Below, piece after piece: positions 14,688 through 20,795 of a DNA stretch of 20,795 bases. The DNA is from JAICLL01 sp035252155 (GTDB taxonomy: Bacteria > Planctomycetota > Planctomycetia > Pirellulales > JAICIG01): assembly GCA_035252155.1 (NCBI GenBank), contig DATFDL010000714.1:1-20795 (forward strand), given 5' to 3'. The translations under genes were made by a program, and so were the position numbers. The notes under the pieces were generated by a model. The model searched no databases and was not told the origin of the DNA. It worked only from the letters and a program-made list of their open reading frames with translations. Numbering within the stretch: the first letter of the stretch is position 1; every line of letters starts with the position of its first letter.

Positions 14688-15545
14688 CTACGTATTCGCC
14701 ACTAGCAGCCCCTCCCCGCTGCCTGGCCGGAGGCCGTCTTTGCGACCGGCGAAGTATCGCTCGGTAAGCGCGGCCGCCGGCACGTGCCGGACTTCTCGAA
14801 AACCGGCCTCGCGGGCGAGACTCAGCATTTCCGGCGGCGTGAAGAAACTGACGAACGGCGTTCCGCTCGCTTGCGCTCCTTTCATCGCAGCCTCGAAACC
14901 AGGACGCTCTTCCGCGTCGGCGAACTCGAGCGGCAAGATGAACGTCATCGCCAGCGTCGAGCCAGGAGCGAGCGCCGCAACTTGGCGCAGCGTGGCCGCG
15001 ATCGCGTCCTTGGTGAGATACAAGCTGACGCCCGCGGAGGCCACGACCGCCGGCCGACTAGCATCAAAACCGGCCGCTGTCAGCCGGTCGCGCCACGATT
15101 CGCCCGATTCGAAATCGACGGGCACCAGCCGCAGCCAGTCGGGCATGCCATAGCCCGACTCGATCAGGCGCTGGCGCTTCCACGCCTGATGACCCGGCTG
15201 GTCGACCTCAAACACCCGCAGCCGCGCGGCGATTTCCGGCCTGCGCTGGGCGAACGTATCGAGGCCTGCGCCGAGGATGACATATTGATCGACGCCGCGG
15301 CCCGCCTGCTCGACCACCAAGTCTTCCATAAACCGAGCACGGGCCACGATCGACGCGCGAAACAGCCGCGTGCCCCGCGGGTCCATATCTGGCCGGCGCC
15401 GCCAATCGTCATCTGGCGCCGCCAACCGCAAGCCAATCTCATCTACCAGCACATGCGGCGGCGCATCGACTTCGACGTGCATCGCCCGCCACAGCGCGAC
15501 CCTCACCGCCGTGCTGTCAGGGGCTGAGATTGGTTGATCATGCAT
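14688..15545 (-). CDS. SAM-dependent methyltransferase (TIGR00027/LCMT-like)
   Basis: This 285-aa class I methyltransferase shows 'YVILGAGLDTFAQRRPEI' (SAM-binding motif I of the leucine carboxyl methyltransferase-like family, PF04072), 'RVFEVDQPGHQAWKRQRL' (acidic residue binding SAM ribose), 'ASAGVSLYLTKDAIAATL' (motif IV region) and a C-terminal 'TERYFAGRKDGL'. Members often modify small metabolites; the acceptor is unknown. The ATG at 15545 has GGAGAA at 9-base spacing. It is divergent from hsdR, with 201 bases between them. Confidence 0.88.
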   Translation of the reverse strand: MHDQPISAPDSTAVRVALWRAMHVEVDAPPHVLVDEIGLRLAAPDDDWRRRPDMDPRGTRLFRASIVARARFMEDLVVEQAGRGVDQYVILGAGLDTFAQRRPEIAARLRVFEVDQPGHQAWKRQRLIESGYGMPDWLRLVPVDFESGESWRDRLTAAGFDASRPAVVASAGVSLYLTKDAIAATLRQVAALAPGSTLAMTFILPLEFADAEERPGFEAAMKGAQASGTPFVSFFTPPEMLSLAREAGFREVRHVPAAALTERYFAGRKDGLRPGSGEGLLVANT

Positions 15546-15746
15546 GATGTTTTATTCTCCCTTCCCGGTGTTTCGTCCACAAGCGATCGCCACCGATGCG
15601 ACTGCCTCGCCAACGCGTCGGGCCACCACGCCTGAGCATAACCACTACTGTTTTCGGCTGCGCTTGCACCTCGATCGCTCGGCGGCCAAAATGAAACGGT
15701 CCCCTGCCGTGGTGGACAACCGGGACAAATCGCCGCCGCGAGCGCC

Positions 15747-18134
15747 ATGAACGAAGCCGATACCTGCCGCACGCTCGTCCGCCCGCGCCTCGAACAGGCC
15801 GGCTGGGATGGCGATAAGCACTTCTACAGCGAACAGACGTTCTTTACCGACGGGCGGATCGTCGTGCCGGGCGGAAAGCCGCGGCGGCTCAAACGCAAGT
15901 TCACCGACTTCTTGCTCCGCTACAGCCGCGACATCACGCTGGCCGTGGTCGAGGCCAAGTCCGACCGACGGCCCGCCGGCAACGCCTTGCAGCAGGCTAA
16001 GGAATATGCCGAAATCCTCGGCCTCAAGTTCGCCTACGCCACCAACGGCACAGAAATCATCGAATACGACTATTTCACCGGCCGCGAGACCGGGCTCGAC
16101 CGCTTCCCCACGCCCGACGAGCTTTGGTTCCGCTATCAGCAAGGTCAGGGGCTCACCGGCGCCGTCGCCAACGCACGGCTCGTGCCTGACTTCCATAACC
16201 CCCAAAAAATCCCGCGGTACTACCAGCGCATCGCCATCGACCGGGCGATCGAAGCCATCTTGAAGGGTCAGCGGCGCGTGCTGCTGACCCTCGCCACCGG
16301 CACGGGCAAGACCACCGTCGCCTTTCAGATTTGCTGGAAGCTCTGGTCGGCCGGCTGGAACGCCCGCGGCGAGCAGCGCAAGCCCCGCATTTTGTTCCTG
16401 GCCGATCGCAACGTGCTGGTCAACGACCCCAAGGACAAAGATTTCGCCCCCTTCGGAGATGCCCGGCACAAGATCGAAGGCGAAGCGATCAAAAGCCGCG
16501 AGATGTACTTTGCCCTCTACCAATCGCTCGCCCGCGACCAGCGGCGGCCCGGCTTGTATAAGGAATACGCCCGCGATTTCTTCGACCTGATCGTGATCGA
16601 CGAATGCCACCGCGGCAGCGCCAGCGACGAGAGCAACTGGCGCGAAATCTTGGAGTATTTTGAGCCGGCTTATCAACTGGGCATGACCGCCACGCCGCTG
16701 CGCGAAGACAATCGCGACACCTACGATTATTTCGGCAATCCGCTCTACACCTACAGCCTGAAGCAAGGCATCGACGACGGCTTTCTGGCTCCCTACCGCG
16801 TCCACCGCGTGCTCACCACCTACGACGCCGCCGGTTGGCGCCCCAATCGCGGCCAGGTCGATCTCTATGGCCGCGAAATCCCCGACGGCGACTACCACAC
16901 CAAGGATTTTGAGCGCAGCGTCTCGCTGCTTGCCCGTACTGAAGCCATCGCGCGACACCTGACCGACTTTCTGAAGCATACCGACCGCTTCGCCAAGACG
17001 ATCGTGTTCTGCGTCGATCAGGAACACGCCGATCAGATGCGCCGGGCGCTGCACAACCTCAACGCCGCCCTGGCCCAGCAGCTCCAGCGTTCGGGCGACG
17101 AGTACGTGGCCCGCGTCACCTCCGACGAGGGCGAGCTGGGCATCGGCTTTTTGAGCAGGTTTCAAGACCCCGAAGAGCGGGCGCCGGTCATCCTCACGAC
17201 GTCGCAATTGCTGACCACCGGCGTCGATGCCCAAACCTGCCAAAACGTGGTGCTGGTGCGTGTGATCGGCTCGATGACGGAGTTCAAGCAGATCATTGGT
17301 CGCGGCACGCGCGTGCGTGAAGAGAGCGGCAAGCTGTTCTTCAATATTCTCGACTACACCGGCTCGGCGACGCGGATGTTCGCCGATCCCGATTTCGACG
17401 GCGAGCCCTCGCTGGTCGAGACGGAGCTGATCGACGACGCCGGGCAAACCATCGAGGTCACCGATCACATTGAAGAACAAGAGCCACCGCCAGCAGACGA
17501 CGACGCCGACGACGCCGACGACCAGTCGGGCAAGCCGCATTTCGACGACGATCCGCGCGAGCCGCGCAAGTTTTACGTGCGGGGCGGTAAAGTCGATATC
17601 GACACCGAAGTGACCTACGATCTCGATACCGACGGCAGTAAGTTGCGCACGGTGCAGATTACGCAGCACGTGGCCGAAACGGTCCGCACGTTGTACACCG
17701 ATGCCGACGACCTGCGCCGCCGCTGGTCGGATTTCGAGCAGCGTTCGGCCGTGGTCGAAAAGTTGGAGGAGCGGGGCATCGACTTTCACGAGCTGGCGGC
17801 GGCGGCTGGAAAACCCGACGCCGACCCCTTCGACCTTCTCTGTCACGTGGCTTACAATGCCCCGCTGCGGACGCGGCGCGAGCGGGCCGAGCGGCTGCGG
17901 CGCGAGCAGCACGATTTTTTCGACCGCTTCGGACCCGACGCGCGGACGATCATCCACGAGCTATTGGAGAAATACACCGAGCACGGCGCGGCGCAGTTCA
18001 CGCTGCCCGACGTGTTCGAGGTGCCGCCCATTTCGCGGCACGGCAATTTGAAGGAAATCGCCGAAAAGTTCGGCGGCACGGAGAAGCTGGTCGAGGCGTT
18101 TAACGAATTGCAGGATTTGCTTTACGCGGCATGA
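15747..18134 (+). CDS. hsdR: type I restriction enzyme R subunit HsdR (EcoEI-like)
   Basis: This 795-aa motor and nuclease subunit forms the restriction complex with HsdM and HsdS, translocating DNA and cutting unmethylated targets. The HSDR_N nuclease domain (about 1-130) has the PD-ExK set D54, E69 and K71 in 'FTDFLL' and 'AVVEAKS'. The superfamily 2 helicase has Walker A 'ATGTGKTT' (about 183-190), a DECH box (D285), motif III 'GMTATPL' and motif VI 'QIIGRGTRVR' (about 515). An acidic linker of Asp/Ala repeats (around 585-600) leads to the EcoEI_R_C-like C-terminal helical domain, which binds the methylase. Length and motifs are complete. No strong RBS is visible before the ATG at 15747. 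hsdM follows after a 950-base insertion of repeats and a transposase. Confidence 0.94.
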   Translation: MNEADTCRTLVRPRLEQAGWDGDKHFYSEQTFFTDGRIVVPGGKPRRLKRKFTDFLLRYSRDITLAVVEAKSDRRPAGNALQQAKEYAEILGLKFAYATNGTEIIEYDYFTGRETGLDRFPTPDELWFRYQQGQGLTGAVANARLVPDFHNPQKIPRYYQRIAIDRAIEAILKGQRRVLLTLATGTGKTTVAFQICWKLWSAGWNARGEQRKPRILFLADRNVLVNDPKDKDFAPFGDARHKIEGEAIKSREMYFALYQSLARDQRRPGLYKEYARDFFDLIVIDECHRGSASDESNWREILEYFEPAYQLGMTATPLREDNRDTYDYFGNPLYTYSLKQGIDDGFLAPYRVHRVLTTYDAAGWRPNRGQVDLYGREIPDGDYHTKDFERSVSLLARTEAIARHLTDFLKHTDRFAKTIVFCVDQEHADQMRRALHNLNAALAQQLQRSGDEYVARVTSDEGELGIGFLSRFQDPEERAPVILTTSQLLTTGVDAQTCQNVVLVRVIGSMTEFKQIIGRGTRVREESGKLFFNILDYTGSATRMFADPDFDGEPSLVETELIDDAGQTIEVTDHIEEQEPPPADDDADDADDQSGKPHFDDDPREPRKFYVRGGKVDIDTEVTYDLDTDGSKLRTVQITQHVAETVRTLYTDADDLRRRWSDFEQRSAVVEKLEERGIDFHELAAAAGKPDADPFDLLCHVAYNAPLRTRRERAERLRREQHDFFDRFGPDARTIIHELLEKYTEHGAAQFTLPDVFEVPPISRHGNLKEIAEKFGGTEKLVEAFNELQDLLYAA

Positions 18135-18153
18135 GCTCGATGGCTGGCGATAA

Positions 18154-18246
18154 CGTAGCCCCGAAGGGGCGTCATTCCATAGCCCAGGGTGAAACCCTGG
18201 GACAAAAAGTCCAATGATTGTCGTAGCCCTGAAAGGGCGTCATTCC
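18154..18246 (+). repeat. REP-like hairpins upstream of the transposase
   Basis: Two copies of a 25-base unit, CGTAGCCC(C/T)GAA(A/G)GGGC plus GTCATTCC, lie at 18154-18178 and 18222-18246. Each forms a 5-bp stem with a GAA loop directly after GTAG. Between them is ATAG followed by the hairpin CCCAGGGT-GAA-ACCCTGGG (18183-18201). The fifth stem pair differs between copies (C-G against T-A) with pairing kept. Confidence 0.85.
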
Positions 18247-18290
18247 GGGATCAACCAACCGCGCAACCCAATACCATTAACGAGGCGCAC

Positions 18291-18746
18291 ATGCCCCAAT
18301 CGCTCGCCGACGTCCTGCTCCACATCGTGTTCAGCACGAAAAACCGTACCCCGTTTCTGAAATCGCCGGAGGTACGTGAACGCCTCAACGCCTATATCGT
18401 CGGGACGCTCGAGAACCTCGGTTGTCCGTCGGTAATCACGCGGTCGGTCGAGGACCACATCCACATTCTCTGCCACTTGTCGCGAACGATGTCGATTGCC
18501 GAGCTGATCAAAGAGATCAAGACAGCTTCGTCGGCATGGCTCAAAGAACAAGATCCGCGCCTGCACGACTTCTATTGGCAGGCCGGGTACGGTGCCTTCT
18601 CCGTGAGCCGATCGAACGTCGAGAAAGTAAAAGACTACATTGCCAACCAGGAGGAGCACCATCGAACGCGGACCTTTCAAGAGGAGTTCCGTTTATTGCT
18701 TGAGCGTCACGGCATTAAATTCGACGAGCGCTATGTTTGGGATTAA
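18291..18746 (+). mobile_element. Y1 transposase, IS200/REP-associated (RAYT) type
   Basis: This 151-aa single-domain HUH transposase begins 'MPQSLADVLLHIVFSTKNRTPFL'. It carries the HUH motif in 'VEDHIHILCHLSR' and the catalytic Tyr in 'VKDYIANQEEHHR'. Such enzymes cut and join single-stranded hairpin DNA; RAYTs act on REP hairpins preceded by GTAG. Matching hairpins flank this gene on both sides. The ATG at 18291 follows GAGG at 6-base spacing; an upstream in-frame ATG (18189) lies in the repeat and is rejected. The element sits between hsdR and hsdM in the same orientation and all catalytic residues are intact. Confidence 0.88.
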
Positions 18747-18832
18747 CCCTTTCCATGCACCCGCGCGCCGGCGCGATCGCTGTCCACCCGGCGGTTTGAA
18801 TTGCCGCGCCGATCGCCGCGCCGGGGAATCGC

Positions 18833-19071
18833 GCCCCCTTGGGGCTTGGGTTTTTTGTGGGGGCCATGCACCCAGGGTTGCACCCTGGGCTGTGGAATTT
18901 GGCCCCTTCGGGGCCGGCGGGCTTCCGCATCTTCGGTACGGACCTCGCGTCATCGCGGTCGGCGGGCTTCGCCCGCTTCTTAGCCCGGAACGGGCGTCAT
19001 TCGATAGCCCAGGGTGCAACCCTGGGTTATGGTACCGCAATAAAGTCGTAGCCCTGAAAGGGCGTCATTCC
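18833..19071 (+). repeat. REP-like hairpin array downstream of the transposase
   Basis: Hairpins in order: GCCCC-CTT-GGGGC (18833-18845, followed within 5 bases by six T's, possibly a weak terminator); CCCAGGGT-TGC-ACCCTGGG (18871-18889); GGCCCC-TTC-GGGGCC (18901-18915); GCGGGC-TTC-GCCCGC (18962-18976); GCCCG-GAA-CGGGC with TTAG before it (18980-19003); CCCAGGGT-GCA-ACCCTGGG (19008-19026); and a 25-base unit identical to the one at 18222 (19047-19071). Together with 18747-18832, which shows only GC-rich sequence, this fills the gene-free stretch up to hsdM. The last copy ends about 10 bases before the RBS region of hsdM. Confidence 0.8.
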
Positions 19072-19087
19072 TCGCGGGGGGCAAACC

Positions 19088-20677
19088 GTGGCACGCCCTA
19101 AAACCTCAAAACCGGCCAAAACGTCCGCGGCGTCGAACGGCCGCGCGTCGGCCAAAAAGTCCGCGCAGCCCCTCACCACCGCTCAGCGCCTGGGCAGCCT
19201 CGTCAAATCGGCGCGCGACATCATGCGCAAAGATAAAGGGCTCAATGGCGACCTCGACCGCCTGCCGATGCTCACCTGGCTGCTCTTCCTCAAATTCCTT
19301 GATGACCATGAGGCCATCCGCGAAGAGCGCTCGCGGATGAAGCGCGAAAAATACCGCCCGGTCATCGAGCCTCCCTACCGTTGGCGCGATTGGGCCGCCC
19401 GCGAAGACGGCATCAGCGGCGACGCCCTCAAAAACTTTGTCAACCACGAAGAAGTCGCGCGGCCCGACGACAAGAAAGGCGCCGGCCTGATCGCCTACCT
19501 GCGCGGACTGCAAGGCAGCAACGGCGACGACCGCCGCGACGTGGTCGCCTCGGTCTTTTCGGGCGTCTCCAACCGTATGGAAAGCGGCTATCTGCTGCGC
19601 GACGTCATCAGCAAGGTGGGCGGCATCCACTTCGACAGCACCGAAGAAATCCACACGCTCGGGCATCTCTACGAAACCATGCTCAAAGAGATGCGCGACG
19701 CCGCCGGCGATTCCGGCGAGTTCTACACGCCGCGGGCCGTCGTGCGGTTCATGGTCGACGTCACGAATCCGCGGCTGGGCGAAACCATTTTAGACCCCGC
19801 CTGCGGCACCGGCGGCTTTTTGGTCGAAACCTATCGCCACCTCGAAGCCCAGTGCAAAACCGTCGAGCACCGCCGCATCCTGCAAGAACGCAGCATCGTG
19901 GGCGGCGAGGCCAAGCCGCTGCCCTACATGCTCTGCCAGATGAACCTGCTCCTGCACGGACTGGAGTCACCCCAGATCGTCAAAGGCAACAGCCTGGCCC
20001 AAAAACTCACCGAAATCAAAGACAGCGAACGGGTCGACGTCATCCTGACCAATCCGCCCTTCGGCGGCGAGGAAGAGCGCGGCATCCAGAACAATTTTCC
20101 CGCCGACAAGCAAACCAGCGAGACGGCGTTGCTCTTTTTGCAGCTCATCATGCGCAAGCTGCGCGTGACGCCGCGGCCCGGCCGCGCCGGCGTGGTGGTG
20201 CCCAACGGCACGCTCTTCGGCGACGGCGTGTGCGCCCGCATCAAGCACGAGCTGCTCACCAAGTTCAACCTGCACACGATCGTCCGGCTGCCCAACGGCG
20301 TGTTCGCCCCTTACACCAGCATTCCCACAAACCTGTTGTTTTTCGACCGCACGGGGCCGACCGAGCATGTGTGGTATTACGACCAGCCCCTGCCCGAGGG
20401 GCGCAAAAACTACACCAAGACGGCGCCCTTGCAGTACGAGGAATTCGCCGACTGCCTGGCGTGGTGGCCGAAGCGGGCCGAAAACGACCGGGCGTGGCGC
20501 GTGCCAGTCGAGCGCATTTTGGAGAACAACTGCAATCTCGACCTGAAGAACCCCAACGCCGCCGACGATTTCGAGCACCTTCCGCCCGAGCAGCTTGCGG
20601 AGGATATTTTGCAGAAGGAGCTACGGATTGCCGAGATCATGCGCGAGATCAAGGAGCTGTTGAAGGAGAAACCGTGA
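19088..20677 (+). CDS. hsdM: type I restriction-modification methylase HsdM
   Basis: This 529-aa N6-adenine methyltransferase subunit would, with HsdS, modify host DNA and form the core of the restriction complex. A Lys/Ala-rich N-terminal tail precedes the HsdM_N helical domain (about 30-170, 'GDLDRLPMLTWLLFLKFLDD'). The catalytic domain carries motif I 'LDPACGTGGF' (D236) and motif IV 'NPPFGG' (N322), plus 'SGEFYTPRAVVRFMVD', a strong family signature. The start is GTG at 19088 with a G-rich RBS just upstream that lies directly after a REP hairpin. The stop overlaps a following GTG (GTGA). All key residues are present. Confidence 0.94.
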   Translation: MARPKTSKPAKTSAASNGRASAKKSAQPLTTAQRLGSLVKSARDIMRKDKGLNGDLDRLPMLTWLLFLKFLDDHEAIREERSRMKREKYRPVIEPPYRWRDWAAREDGISGDALKNFVNHEEVARPDDKKGAGLIAYLRGLQGSNGDDRRDVVASVFSGVSNRMESGYLLRDVISKVGGIHFDSTEEIHTLGHLYETMLKEMRDAAGDSGEFYTPRAVVRFMVDVTNPRLGETILDPACGTGGFLVETYRHLEAQCKTVEHRRILQERSIVGGEAKPLPYMLCQMNLLLHGLESPQIVKGNSLAQKLTEIKDSERVDVILTNPPFGGEEERGIQNNFPADKQTSETALLFLQLIMRKLRVTPRPGRAGVVVPNGTLFGDGVCARIKHELLTKFNLHTIVRLPNGVFAPYTSIPTNLLFFDRTGPTEHVWYYDQPLPEGRKNYTKTAPLQYEEFADCLAWWPKRAENDRAWRVPVERILENNCNLDLKNPNAADDFEHLPPEQLAEDILQKELRIAEIMREIKELLKEKP

Positions 20678-20795
20678 GCGAGTGGCCGACATCGGTGCGC
20701 GGTCGTGGGAGGTTTCGCCACAGGTTGTGGCGAAATCGTGGCGAGGCCTTTTCGCCGCAGGCTGCGGCAAAGGGATTTTGTCGCGCGCCCCGCCA
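20674..20795 (+). CDS. possible start of hsdS, cut by window edge
   Basis: GTG at 20674 overlaps the hsdM stop (GTGA) and opens a frame to the window edge. 'MSEWPT' is typical of HsdS N-termini. The next ~34 residues are Arg-rich and come largely from two hairpin repeats (20713-20735 and 20750-20771), so they do not resemble an HsdS target-recognition domain. It is either an HsdS with an unusual inserted N-terminus, a disrupted hsdS, or a decoy with the true start beyond the window. Confidence 0.4.
   Translation, partial: MSEWPTSVRGRGRFRHRLWRNRGEAFSPQAAAKGFCRAPR
20713..20771 (+). repeat. two covarying hairpins at the start of hsdS
   Basis: TTTCGCCACA-GGT-TGTGGCGAAA (20713-20735) is a perfect 10-bp stem. 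Its relative TTTCGCCGCA-GGC-TGCGGC-AAA (20750-20771) differs by a compensated A-T to G-C stem pair and the loss of one G. They are separated by 14 bases. Confidence 0.7.

Noticed and set aside
14784..15527. 247-codon plus-strand frame opposite the methyltransferase
   Set aside because: Arg-rich shadow; the minus frame has clear SAM-binding motifs and a good RBS.
15645..17957. 770-codon open frame on the minus strand opposite hsdR
   Set aside because: hsdR has every catalytic motif in the plus frame; the antisense frame is Val/Gly/Ala-rich with no domain and arises from the GC bias of third codon positions.
18154..19071. CRISPR array
   Set aside because: The repeats are short hairpins of several kinds with irregular spacing and no uniform spacers or cas genes.
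18693..19101. Open frames across the repeat region after the transposase
   Set aside because: They are made of hairpin repeats (Pro/Gly/Arg-rich) on both strands and have no coding features.

Overview
The window reads as a high-GC planctomycete chromosome, probably Pirellulales-like. The signs are a secreted DUF1501 protein with a twin-arginine signal, several tiny membrane proteins that open with an 'R-x-[F/W]-S-[L/I]-[K/R]' motif, a zinc-ribbon Ser/Thr kinase fused to TPRs, and strong GC bias at third codon positions that creates long antisense open frames. This assignment is inference from family content; no rRNA or tRNA gene was seen.

Left part (1-6300): the end of a Wadjet anti-plasmid operon (jetC cut by the window edge, then jetD in a 4-base overlap) is followed by three small ORFs. 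Next comes a Ser/Thr kinase-TPR gene broken by an internal out-of-frame deletion near 3936-3947. An apparently leaderless small gene then overlaps an HNH nuclease gene by 4 bases, followed by a 66-codon ORF that has a perfect Shine-Dalgarno sequence and ends in a palindromic repeat.

Middle part (6300-15600): on the minus strand lie a DUF1501-DinB-YdeI/OmdA cluster, a small membrane protein, three tandem micro-genes (74, 52 and 52 aa) that share an N-terminal motif, and a RelE-like toxin-antitoxin pair. On the plus strand there is a truncated small gene and a ParDE-like pair with a recognisable sigma70-type promoter. An SDR oxidoreductase and a two-gene cluster of a small membrane protein and an exported helical protein follow on the minus strand. 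Around 14030-14670 two decayed genes meet: a frameshifted exported protein and an antisense relic of a kynurenine-formamidase-type cyclase carrying an in-frame stop. A SAM-dependent methyltransferase of the TIGR00027/LCMT-like family follows.

Right part (15747-20795): a type I restriction-modification operon, hsdR - [REP hairpins, Y1 REP-type transposase, REP hairpins] - hsdM - possible start of hsdS. The transposase of the IS200/RAYT type sits between hsdR and hsdM. On both sides it is flanked by copies of a hairpin repeat whose stem shows compensatory base changes and which is preceded by GTAG, as in enterobacterial REPs. Another covarying hairpin pair lies in the putative start of hsdS.

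Taken together this is an accessory/defence-type region (Wadjet, type I R-M, two toxin-antitoxin pairs, HNH pair) with clear signs of deletion, frameshift and repeat insertion.
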